Positions 1-7,321 of a DNA stretch of 14,962 nt are shown in pieces. Source of the DNA: Sphingomonadales bacterium. Lineage in GTDB: Bacteria; Pseudomonadota; Alphaproteobacteria; Sphingomonadales; Sphingomonadaceae. Location: NCBI GenBank assembly GCA_027489295.1, contig JAIYAA010000302.1, forward strand, positions 1-14,962. Reading direction: 5' to 3'. A program made the position numbers and the translations under genes. Position 1 is the first letter of the stretch, and the number at the start of each line of letters is the position of its first letter. The notes under the pieces are model-generated. The model did no database searches and had not been told where the DNA came from. It saw only the letters and a list, made by a program, of their open reading frames with translations.

Positions 1-2
1 CG

Positions 3-176
3 CTGATGGGCGGCGCGTTCCTCTCGCTGTTCCTGGGCACGGTGCTGATGGGCTGGATCGGCAGTTTCTACGACCAGATGACCAACCTCCACTTCTGGCT
101 GCTGGACGCATCGATCGCGCTCGCCGGCGCAGCGATTTTGCTGTCCTTGCGGGGGTGGTTCGCCCGGCGCCTGTAG
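3..176 (+). CDS. POT-family (proton-dependent) peptide transporter, C-terminal fragment
   Basis: The frame is open from the left edge to a TAG at 174-176 and gives 57 residues; the rest of the gene lies outside the window. The fragment has two hydrophobic stretches, one with GGAFLSLFLGTVLMGWIGSFY and one with HFWLLDASIALAGAAILLSL, and ends in a short basic tail (RGWFARRL). This layout, with a tight turn containing YDQM between the last two helices, resembles the end of the POT/PTR peptide symporters, which import di- and tripeptides across the inner membrane with protons. The gene converges on the minus-strand kinase gene, with only 23 bases between the two stops. The family call rests on resemblance of a short C-terminus and is moderate; another major-facilitator transporter is possible. 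Confidence 0.6.
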   Translation: MMGGAFLSLFLGTVLMGWIGSFYDQMTNLHFWLLDASIALAGAAILLSLRGWFARRL

Positions 177-210
177 GGCGGGCGTGCGGCCGTCCGTCCT
201 TACGCCCCCC
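177..210. terminator. possible shared terminator hairpin between convergent genes
   Basis: GGGCGT at 180-185 pairs with ACGCCC at 202-207 around a 16-base loop. It sits exactly where the plus-strand transporter and the minus-strand kinase gene converge, and includes the kinase stop codon. There is no T-run on either side, so it is not a textbook intrinsic terminator. The placement is suggestive only. Confidence 0.2.
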
Positions 211-2164
211 GGTCGAGCAGCTCGCGCACCTTCGCCGCGAGCGTTGCGTGGGTGAAGGGCTTCGATAGCAGGTCGACATTGGGATCGAGCCGGTCGTCGC
301 GCATGATCGCATCGCGCGTATAGCCGGAGGTGAACAGGATCCGCAGATGCGGCTGCAACGTGAGCGCGCGACCGGCCAGTTCCGGGCCCGACATGCGCGG
401 CATCACGACATCGGTCAGCAACATCGTCACGGGGACCGCGTGGCCGCCGAGCAGCCGCAGCGCGCCGTCGCCATCCTGCGCCTCGACCACGTGATAGCCG
501 AGTTCGCGCAGGATGCCGACCGTATAGGCCCGGACATCCTCGTCGTCTTCGACCACGAGGATCGTCTCGTCGGCGCTGCCCATCCGCGCGGACGGCCGAC
601 GTTCCTCGATCTCCAGCAGCACGTCGTCCAGCTTGCGGGCGAGATAGAGCCGCACGACCGTGCCGCGACCCTCGGTCGATTCGATCGCGATATGGCCGCC
701 GGACTGCTTGACGAAGCCGTACACCATCGAAAGACCCAGCCCGGTGCCCTTGCCCACCTCCTTGGTGGTGAAGAACGGATCGAACACCTTGGCCATGGTC
801 TCCGCGGTCATGCCGGTCCCCGTATCGGCGACCGCGATCGCGACATAGGCACCCGGCAGGCAGTCGCCAGGGAGCACGTCGCGCAACTCGATGTTGCGGG
901 CCTCGATGGTCAGTGCGCCGCCGCTCGGCATCGCATCGCGCGCATTCACCGCCAGATTCAGGATCGCATTTTCCAGCTGGTGCGGATCGACCTCGACCTT
1001 CCAGAGGTCGGGGTCGGTTGCGATCCGGACGGCGATCGATTCGGTAATAGACCGAGTCAGTAGATCCGACATGCCCGCCAGAACGCGGGTGATATCGATC
1101 GTCTTCGGTTCGAGCGGCTGGCGGCGCGAAAAGGCGAGGAGCCGCTGGGTCAGTGAGGCCGCACGCTCTGCCCCCTTCAGCGCGTTTTCCAGCGAGCGGC
1201 GCATGCGCGGGTCGTGCGTCATGTCCATCCGGCGGATCACGGTGTCGATATTGCCGATGATTACGGTCAGCAGATTGTTGAAATCATGGGCGATTCCGCC
1301 GGTCAGTTGGCCGACGGCTTCCATCTTCTGGGCCTGGCGCAGCGCCTCCTCGGCCTCCCGCCGCTCGGCGACCTCCTGCTGGACGCGCATCTCCAGCGTG
1401 TCGGCCAGCTCGCGCAGCTTGGCTTCCTGCTCCTTGGCAGCGGTGACGTCGTAGATCACGCCGATCAGGCGGTAGCCCGATCCCTCGCGCAGCACCTCGC
1501 CGCGCCGCGCGATCCAGCGATGGCTGCCATCGTCGTTGCGGACAATGCGAAACACCGCATCCAGCGTATCGGCAATGCCGCCGCTGCCCGGCTGCGGCAG
1601 CAACGGCGGCTCGCCTTCGCGCAGCACGCTGTTGATCGTCCGCACCGGCAGCACCGCGGCCGGATGCAGGCCGAGCAGCTGACAGAATTCCGTAGAGACG
1701 GTGGCGGTGGCGAAACCGTCGACATATTCGAAGGTACCCACCCCGCCCGCCGACTGGGCGATGCGCAGCCGCTCCTCGGTCCGCTTGCGTTCGGTGACGT
1801 CGATGAGCAGCCCGGTGAAGCGCACCGGCTCGCCATTCTCGTCGAGATGCGCCTGGCCGCGCCCATGCATCCACAAGGTCGAGCCGTCGGGCGCGACGAC
1901 CCGGAATTCCTTGGAGAAGCGCTCGGCGCCGGCGAGCATGCCCGCCACGGCAATCCGGATCCGCGCCCGATCCGCCGGGTGGATCGCGGTGAAGAAGCTC
2001 GCAGTCGGCAGGTCTTGATAGGCGGCTTCGGGGTTCAGCCCGTACAATTCCGCGAACCGCGGATCGATGCGCAGGACATCGTCCGCGATATCCCAGTCCC
2101 AGCTGCCGCTTGCACCGGCGGCCGCCAGGATCGCGCGGACCCGCTCGGCGCCTGCCTCAGACAT
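200..2164 (-). CDS. soluble PAS-PAS hybrid sensor histidine kinase with C-terminal receiver domain
   Basis: This 654-residue protein has no membrane segment and should be cytoplasmic. A first PAS/PAC domain spans about residues 10-128 and ends in the usual DVTERKR linker. A second, weaker PAS spans about 132-242. A predicted coiled coil (about 243-285) leads to the HisKA helix with GGIAHDFNNLL, phosphoacceptor His293. The ATPase domain shows the N box (NLAVNARDAM, about 403-412), G1 (VADTGTGM) and F/G2 boxes (FDPFFTTKE, GKGTGLGLSM). A receiver domain (about 534-654) has the acidic pair at 540-541, phosphoacceptor Asp585, Thr612 and Lys635. It is the last gene of the che operon. Its ATG lies inside the end of the CheC gene (8-base overlap), so translation is probably coupled. 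The ligand of the PAS domains and the phosphotransfer target are unknown; it may be a second input to the pathway or may tune CheY through competition. Confidence 0.93.
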   Translation of the reverse strand: MSEAGAERVRAILAAAGASGSWDWDIADDVLRIDPRFAELYGLNPEAAYQDLPTASFFTAIHPADRARIRIAVAGMLAGAERFSKEFRVVAPDGSTLWMHGRGQAHLDENGEPVRFTGLLIDVTERKRTEERLRIAQSAGGVGTFEYVDGFATATVSTEFCQLLGLHPAAVLPVRTINSVLREGEPPLLPQPGSGGIADTLDAVFRIVRNDDGSHRWIARRGEVLREGSGYRLIGVIYDVTAAKEQEAKLRELADTLEMRVQQEVAERREAEEALRQAQKMEAVGQLTGGIAHDFNNLLTVIIGNIDTVIRRMDMTHDPRMRRSLENALKGAERAASLTQRLLAFSRRQPLEPKTIDITRVLAGMSDLLTRSITESIAVRIATDPDLWKVEVDPHQLENAILNLAVNARDAMPSGGALTIEARNIELRDVLPGDCLPGAYVAIAVADTGTGMTAETMAKVFDPFFTTKEVGKGTGLGLSMVYGFVKQSGGHIAIESTEGRGTVVRLYLARKLDDVLLEIEERRPSARMGSADETILVVEDDEDVRAYTVGILRELGYHVVEAQDGDGALRLLGGHAVPVTMLLTDVVMPRMSGPELAGRALTLQPHLRILFTSGYTRDAIMRDDRLDPNVDLLSKPFTHATLAAKVRELLDRGA

Positions 2165-2792
2165 CGTCCCCCACCACCCGGGCGATGAATTCGTCGAGCA
2201 GCTCCTTGAGCTTCTCGAGCGAGGGAATGTCCATGATCATCGCGATATAGCCGCGGATGTCGCGCTTGCGCACGGCGAAATCGATATAGAGGAACAGCAC
2301 CAGCCCATCCTCCTCGGCCTCGTCGATCTCGAACAGCGTCGTGCTGTTGCCGTGCAACACCTCGGGGATCGTCATCGCCAGCGAACGCTTTAGCATGTTG
2401 GCGATCGTGGCGAGGCAGGAGTTCAGGATGACGTTGCCGGTTTCAGTCAGCGCCTCGTTCTCCATCTCGGCCAGGTCCTCCGCCGACAGGCTTTCGCCGG
2501 TCACCGCTCGGACCAGTTCCAGGCTGTTGCTCTCGGGGAAGATGAGCAATGCCCGCCCTGCGAAGGCACCGTCGAAATCCTGCCGCACGGCGACGAGTTC
2601 GGCCGCCTCGCGCTCGCTGATCAGCCGCGCCGCCCGCCGCTGGCTGACGACATCGATCGCCGGGACCGAGAGCGTGACCTGGTCGCCGATCATCTTGCGC
2701 AGGCTGGAGGCCGCGCGCCCCACGCCGATGTTGACGATCTCGGTCAGCGCGTCGCGCTCGAGTTCGCCGAGCGTCACGCTGTCGGGGATCAT
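2157..2792 (-). CDS. cheC: CheC-type CheY-P phosphatase
   Basis: The 211-residue protein carries two copies of the CheC/CheX/FliY active-site pattern E-x2-N-x22-P. Site one is Glu18, Asn21, Pro44 (TEIVNIG); site two is Glu117, Asn120, Pro143 (TETGNVI). The spacing between Asn and Pro is exactly 22 in both. Proteins of this family speed hydrolysis of the aspartyl phosphate on CheY and so end the signal. The start ATG overlaps the cheY stop by 4 bases (ATGA), so the phosphatase is made together with its expected substrate. No cheD gene is present in the window, although CheD is the usual CheC partner in other bacteria. No CheZ is visible, so this is the likely phosphate-removal route. A single-site CheX is excluded because both sites are intact. 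Confidence 0.9.
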   Translation of the reverse strand: MIPDSVTLGELERDALTEIVNIGVGRAASSLRKMIGDQVTLSVPAIDVVSQRRAARLISEREAAELVAVRQDFDGAFAGRALLIFPESNSLELVRAVTGESLSAEDLAEMENEALTETGNVILNSCLATIANMLKRSLAMTIPEVLHGNSTTLFEIDEAEEDGLVLFLYIDFAVRKRDIRGYIAMIMDIPSLEKLKELLDEFIARVVGDDV

Positions 2793-3172
2793 GCCTTCGC
2801 CGCGCGCAGGCGCAGTGCGGCACCCGAGAGGAATGCCTCGAGGCTGTCCGCACTGACCGGCTTGGGCACGAAGGCGGCACCGATGGCGCGGGCGCGCGCG
2901 ATGATCTCGTCCTGGATGTTGGCGGTGATGATGGCGATCGGCATGTCCGGACGCATAGCGCGAAGCTCGCCCGCAAGTTCCAGCCCGTCCTTGTCCGCCA
3001 TGTTGAAGTCGATCAGCGCGACGTCGACCGAATGGGCGCCGATCACGTCATGCGCCTGGGCCGCGCTGCCCGCCTCGACCTTCTCCCAGGCCGGCTGCAG
3101 TTCGGCCAAAGCCTTGCCGGCCACGATGCGCGCAAGTTTGCTATCATCGACGATGAGGACGGTAACCGGCAT
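2789..3172 (-). CDS. cheY: CheY-like single-domain response regulator
   Basis: With the chosen start the protein is 127 residues, a normal CheY length, and is only a receiver domain. Key residues are all present: the acidic pair Asp9-Asp10 in LIVDDS, phosphoacceptor Asp55 in LIDFNM, Thr83 in IITAN, and Lys104 in VPKP. The longer frame back to 3223 would add 17 residues before the first beta strand. The ATG at 3170-3172 is preferred because GGAG lies six bases upstream of it. A 78-base gap separates it from the STAS-like gene, the largest gap inside the operon. It should receive phosphate from CheA and act on an output not encoded in this window; the downstream CheC gene probably dephosphorylates it. 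Confidence 0.92.
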   Translation of the reverse strand: MPVTVLIVDDSKLARIVAGKALAELQPAWEKVEAGSAAQAHDVIGAHSVDVALIDFNMADKDGLELAGELRAMRPDMPIAIITANIQDEIIARARAIGAAFVPKPVSADSLEAFLSGAALRLRAAKA

Positions 3173-3250
3173 TCGCAACTCCAAAACAAGGTCCATTGGG
3201 TCCGAAACGGTTCGACCACGCAACGATGCTAGCCGCTAAACGCGTCGGTG

Positions 3251-3484
3251 TCATTGCAGCAGATCAAGCAGGTGCCGGGCAAGAAAGTCGCTGGTCGGAT
3301 TGCCGCGCAACGGCGGCCGGGCGGCGAGCAATACTTGCACCACCGCGAGGTGAAGCCGCTGCGCCGCGCCGAGATCGACCGTGCGGCCGGGTTCGTCCTG
3401 CAGCGCCACCAGCAGCGCGTCCGCATCCTCCGCCGAGCATCTGCCGACCAGATGGATGGCATCGGCGTCGATCCGGACGGTCAT
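3251..3484 (-). CDS. small STAS-like protein of the chemosensory operon
   Basis: The 77-residue product looks like a minimal STAS domain: beta-rich start (MTVRIDADAIHLVG), acidic helix (SAEDADALLVAL), then a VDLGAAQRLHLAVVQVLLAARP segment at about residues 36-57 (first 20 shown elsewhere as VDLGAAQRLH). In STAS proteins this loop-helix carries the partner-binding site, where anti-sigma antagonists have a phosphorylatable Ser or Thr. Here the corresponding position appears to be Ala or Gln, so regulation by phosphorylation is unlikely. Its ATG overlaps the CheA stop by 4 bases (ATGA). From family knowledge, the rhizobial CheS protein, a small protein beside CheA and CheY1, binds CheA and speeds loss of phosphate from CheY1. 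A similar accessory role is inferred here, not shown. It could also be an unrelated small STAS protein. Confidence 0.7.
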   Translation of the reverse strand: MTVRIDADAIHLVGRCSAEDADALLVALQDEPGRTVDLGAAQRLHLAVVQVLLAARPPLRGNPTSDFLARHLLDLLQ

Positions 3485-5391
3485 GCGACCAGCGCCGGCA
3501 GATCGAGGACGAGCAGTACGCCACCGTCGCCCAGCAACGTCGCCCCACCGATACCCGAAACCCCCGCAAGCAGGCCGCTGGGCGGCCGTACGACGGCGTC
3601 GATTCGGTCGGCGAAATCGTCCACCCGCAGTGCCACCTGCTCACCCTCGGCGCTGGTGACCAGCAGCTTGGCATAGGCGCCCGACACATCGGCACCGCCG
3701 AGCAGGTGCGCAAGGCTGAGCACCGGCACGGTGCGCCCCCGCAGCACGCAGGCGGTGCCCTCGCCGACCGGAAGCAGCGCGGAAGCAGCGACCCGGACCG
3801 TCTCCACCACCTGGTCGAGCGAAACCCCGTAGCGATCGCCCGCCGCCTCGACGACGAGCAGCCGGGTGGTGAGCGCGTTCGCCGGAAAGCGCAACCGGAA
3901 GCGCGTACCGTGGCCGGGGGTGCTGTCGATTGCGATCGTGCCGCGCAGCTTTTCCACCGCGGCCTGCACCGCATCCATCCCGACCCCGCGGCCGGAAACC
4001 CCGGTGACCGTTTGCGCGGTCGAGAAGCCGGGGACGAAGATCAGGCGAAGCGCGGCGGCGTCGCTCAGCTGGCTGGCGGCATCGGCATCGAGCAGCCCGC
4101 GTGCCGTGGCGATCGCGCGGATCTGCGCAGGGTCGATCCCGCCGCCATCGTCGGCCAGCGCGATCGCAACCGCATCGCCGTCGCGCGTCACGGTGAGGGT
4201 GATCCTGCCCGCCTCCGGCTTGCCGACGGCCCGGCGCGCTGCCGAATCCTCGATGCCATGGTCGATCGCGTTGCGCAGCAGATGCAGCAGCGGCTCGAAC
4301 AGCCCTTCGGCGATCTGCTTGTCGACCTCCAGGCCGTCGCCCTCGATCGCGAAATCGACCAACTTGCCGAGCGTGGCGGCAATCTCGCGGACAAGGCGGG
4401 GCAGGCGGCGCAGCGTCGGTGCGAGCGGCACCAGCCGTACCGACGCTACCCGGCGCTGCAGGTCGGCGGCGCTGCGCTCGATGCGCGCCTGCGCCGTCCG
4501 GAACGCGCCCGCCAGCGCGCGATCCTGGGCCTCGGCCTGCACGGCGAGCGGCGCGAGGGCATGCACCGCCACCAGCAGCTCGCCGATACCGTCTGCGAGC
4601 GCATCGATGCGGGCGGCATCGATCCGCAGCGTCGCGCCCGGGCCTACATCGGCAGGCGCTTCGGATGCCGGCGCCCGGGCGGCGGCTTCGATGCGATGCA
4701 GCGCGATCTGATCCGGCATCATCCGGAACGCGGCCCGCACCGCCTCCAGTGGCGCCGCGCTCAGGCCTTCGAGGATCGAGACGCAGCGGAAGGGCTCGAT
4801 CGCCTCCAGCGCCGGCCAGTTGCCCTCGGCCGGGCGAATGTCGAGCCGCAGCAACTCGGGGATCGCCGCGACGATTCCCAGCGGATCCTCCCCGCGAAAG
4901 AAGCAATCGGGATCGGGCGTGTATCGAAAGGCGGTCACCGCCCCCTCCGCCCCGTCGGCGAGCCGGCGGGCCCAGTCCGGCGTGGCGGCGGACGGGGATA
5001 CGACCGGGGCGGGTGCGTGCCCGGGCAGACGGGCGATCAACGACGCCGCGATACCGTCCGCATCCGCGTCCAGCGCGCCGTGCCGCTCGATCGCGTCGAT
5101 CCAGCGATCCACGCCGTCCAGGCACGCGATCAGCCCGTCCGTCGCCGCGGCATCGAGCGCCATGCTGCTCTTGCGTGCGCGTTCGAGCACGTCCTCGGCG
5201 GCGTGGAGCGTGCGTTCGGCCGCGGCCATCGGAAAGATCGCGACCGATCCCTTGAGCGTGTGAATCGCGCGGAAGGCGTCGTCGATCGCGGCGGCGTTGC
5301 CGGGATCGCGCACCAGCAGGTCGAACGCCGCCGCTGCATGGGCGACAAGGTCGCGCCCCTCGACCAGAAATTGCGCCAGCAGCTCGTCCAT
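3481..5391 (-). CDS. cheA: chemotaxis sensor kinase CheA
   Basis: The 636-residue protein has the full CheA order. The HPt domain is at about 1-105, with phospho-His44 in IHTLKGS. A distinctive docking region at about 150-235 contains FRYTPDPDCFFRGEDP. A dimerisation segment lies at about 245-320. The ATPase spans about 325-505, with N box HLLRNAIDHG (about 370-379), G1 LADDGGGID and G2 GVSGRGVGMD. A CheW-like regulatory domain fills about 507-636. It autophosphorylates under receptor control and passes phosphate to CheY and CheB. The start is ambiguous: ATG at 5389-5391 shares one base with the CheR stop (TGATG), while GTG at 5392-5394 would add one residue and give a 4-base overlap. Neither has a clear ribosome site, which fits translational coupling to cheR. 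The stop overlaps the STAS-like gene. Confidence 0.96.
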   Translation of the reverse strand: MDELLAQFLVEGRDLVAHAAAAFDLLVRDPGNAAAIDDAFRAIHTLKGSVAIFPMAAAERTLHAAEDVLERARKSSMALDAAATDGLIACLDGVDRWIDAIERHGALDADADGIAASLIARLPGHAPAPVVSPSAATPDWARRLADGAEGAVTAFRYTPDPDCFFRGEDPLGIVAAIPELLRLDIRPAEGNWPALEAIEPFRCVSILEGLSAAPLEAVRAAFRMMPDQIALHRIEAAARAPASEAPADVGPGATLRIDAARIDALADGIGELLVAVHALAPLAVQAEAQDRALAGAFRTAQARIERSAADLQRRVASVRLVPLAPTLRRLPRLVREIAATLGKLVDFAIEGDGLEVDKQIAEGLFEPLLHLLRNAIDHGIEDSAARRAVGKPEAGRITLTVTRDGDAVAIALADDGGGIDPAQIRAIATARGLLDADAASQLSDAAALRLIFVPGFSTAQTVTGVSGRGVGMDAVQAAVEKLRGTIAIDSTPGHGTRFRLRFPANALTTRLLVVEAAGDRYGVSLDQVVETVRVAASALLPVGEGTACVLRGRTVPVLSLAHLLGGADVSGAYAKLLVTSAEGEQVALRVDDFADRIDAVVRPPSGLLAGVSGIGGATLLGDGGVLLVLDLPALVA

Positions 5392-6245
5392 CACGGCTTA
5401 CGATAGACGATTGCGTCTTCAAGGCGAGCCATTGTGAACCGGTCGGTGATGCGCGCCATCGATTCGCTATGGCCCAAGCAGACGAAGCCACCGCTGTTGA
5501 GGCTGTCGAACAGGTTGGACGCGGCCAGCGCCCGCGACTCATCGTCGAAATAGATCAGCAGGTTACGGCACAGGATCACGTCGAACCGGCCGAGTCCGGC
5601 CAGCGTCGTGCGATCGACGATGTTCGCGGGGATGAAACGCACCGATTCCCGCAAATCGTCGATGATCTTGCGGCGATGGCCGCGCTCGGGCTCGAAATAG
5701 CGCTCGACGACATCCTCTGGCAGCCGTGCCAGCGCCCGGGCGGCGTAGCGTCCGGCCCGGGCCTGATCGAGCGCTGCCGTATCGAGGTCCGACCCGACGA
5801 TCTCGATATGATAGGCGTCGACCAGTGCCCAGTTCTCGAGCAGCCAGATCGCGATCGAATAGGCCTCCTCGCCCGTCGCGCAGGGCATCGACCAGATGCG
5901 GATCAGATCACCGGGGCGGCGCGTGCGGATCAGCTCGGGCAGGATCTCGCGGGCAAGCGCGGCGAACTGGTGGTCCTCGCGGTAGAAATAGGTCTCGTTG
6001 ATCGTGAACGCGTTGGTCAGCGCCTCGCGCTCGGCCGGGTTCGTCGCGACAAAGTCGAGATAGCGCGTCGCATCGGCCATGCCGCTGCGCGCCATTCCGG
6101 CGCCGATCCGCCGTTCGATATAATAGCGCTTGTTCGCGCCGAAGATCATGCCGGTCCAGCGATACAGCAACGCCCCCACCCGCGCGATCTCCGTGTCGGA
6201 AAGCGCCACCGGGGGCGCGCTCGCGGCGGTGTAACGTCGGGTCAC
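5391..6245 (-). CDS. cheR: chemoreceptor methyltransferase CheR
   Basis: The 284-residue protein is normal CheR length. The N-terminal helical domain contains the INETYFYRE motif (about 82-90). The SAM-binding core has WSMPCATGEEAYSIA (about 118-132), an acidic GSDLD (151-155) that should hold the ribose, and CRNLLIYF (226-233). It methylates receptor glutamates with S-adenosylmethionine. The operon receptor ends in ATALATQAG and lacks the NWETF-type tether of some receptors, so CheR must bind it without that docking peptide. The start is GTG, overlapping the CheB stop by 4 bases (GTGA). Confidence 0.96.
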   Translation of the reverse strand: MTRRYTAASAPPVALSDTEIARVGALLYRWTGMIFGANKRYYIERRIGAGMARSGMADATRYLDFVATNPAEREALTNAFTINETYFYREDHQFAALAREILPELIRTRRPGDLIRIWSMPCATGEEAYSIAIWLLENWALVDAYHIEIVGSDLDTAALDQARAGRYAARALARLPEDVVERYFEPERGHRRKIIDDLRESVRFIPANIVDRTTLAGLGRFDVILCRNLLIYFDDESRALAASNLFDSLNSGGFVCLGHSESMARITDRFTMARLEDAIVYRKP

Positions 6246-7321
6246 CGTGCGAAGCGCGCCAGTAGTTCGGCCGCAAGCCGATCGAGCGGCGCGACCAGCG
6301 AGGCGCCACCGGCGGCGACCAGCGCCCCCGGCATCCCCCAGATCACCGCGCTGTCGGCGGATTCGGCAAGCGTCGTCCCGCCCAGCGCCTTCAACTCGGT
6401 CATGGCGCTCGCCCCGTCATTCCCCATGCCGGTCATCAACACGCCGACCAGGCGTTCGGGGGCGACGATCTTCATCGCGCTGGTCACGAGCCGGTCGACG
6501 CTGGGGTGCCAGTAATGGTCGGCGCTGCTCGGCGCAGCGGCGGCGGCGACGGCACCGGCGCGGCGGGTGACGACCAGATCGGCATCGCCGCGGCCGATAT
6601 AGATGTTGCCCGGCGCCAACACGCTGGTGCCGGTAACCTCGCTGACGGCCAGCGCGCACAGCTTGTCGAGCCGCCGAGCGAGCGGGCCGGTGAAGCTCGC
6701 CGGCATGTGCTGCGCAACCAGGATCGGCCAGGGAAAGTCGGCGGGGAGATTGCCGAGCAGCGCGTCGAGCGCCGGCGGCCCGCCGGTCGAGCAGCCGACC
6801 AGCACCAGCCCTTCCGGCGGCAGCGGTGCGATCACGGGGTCGCTGCGACGCGGTGCGGTCGGAATCGGCTCGGCGGCAGCAGCGGCCCGCGCCCGGACCC
6901 GGTCGCGCAGCCGCACCGTCCGCGAGATCCGCGCCCCCGCCGCCGCCCGGACCTTCTCGACCAGCGCGGGCACCACCGCGTCGATCTCTAGCGAGAGCGC
7001 CCCGCGCGGCTTGGCGATGAAGTCCACCGCACCAAGCTCGATCGCCTCCAGCGTCTCGTCCGCCCCCTCGGCGGTGAGCGCGGAGACCATCACCACCGGG
7101 CAGGGCCGCGCCACCATGATCTGGTCGAGGCAGGCGAGCCCGTCCATGCCGGGCATGTGGATGTCGAGCGTGATCACATCGGGGGCAACCTCGCCCAACA
7201 GCGCCAGCGCCTCGGCGCCACTCCGCGCGACCGCGACGTCGAAATCGCCGGCCTCGGTGAAGATATCGACGAGCAGGCGCCGCATCAGGGGGGAATCGTC
7301 GACGACGAGCAGCTTGATCAC
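6242..7321 (-). CDS. cheB: chemoreceptor methylesterase/deamidase CheB
   Basis: The 359-residue protein has an N-terminal receiver domain (about 1-120) with Asp8-Asp9, phosphoacceptor Asp53 in TLDIHMPGMD and Lys104. An Arg/Ala-rich linker (about 125-165) joins it to the methylesterase domain. The catalytic triad is Ser178 in GCSTGGP, His205 in AQHMP and Asp302 in GMGNDGA. Phosphorylation by CheA should relieve inhibition by the receiver, giving adaptation feedback by removing methyl groups from receptor glutamates. The start is GTG and overlaps the stop of the upstream CheW-domain gene by 4 bases. Confidence 0.96.
   Translation of the reverse strand: MIKLLVVDDSPLMRRLLVDIFTEAGDFDVAVARSGAEALALLGEVAPDVITLDIHMPGMDGLACLDQIMVARPCPVVMVSALTAEGADETLEAIELGAVDFIAKPRGALSLEIDAVVPALVEKVRAAAGARISRTVRLRDRVRARAAAAAEPIPTAPRRSDPVIAPLPPEGLVLVGCSTGGPPALDALLGNLPADFPWPILVAQHMPASFTGPLARRLDKLCALAVSEVTGTSVLAPGNIYIGRGDADLVVTRRAGAVAAAAAPSSADHYWHPSVDRLVTSAMKIVAPERLVGVLMTGMGNDGASAMTELKALGGTTLAESADSAVIWGMPGALVAAGGASLVAPLDRLAAELLARFAR

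Noticed and set aside
3196..5406. 736-residue plus-strand open frame
   Set aside because: It is antisense to cheA and cheR, rich in Arg, Gln and Asp with no domain; a product of high GC and the real minus-strand genes.
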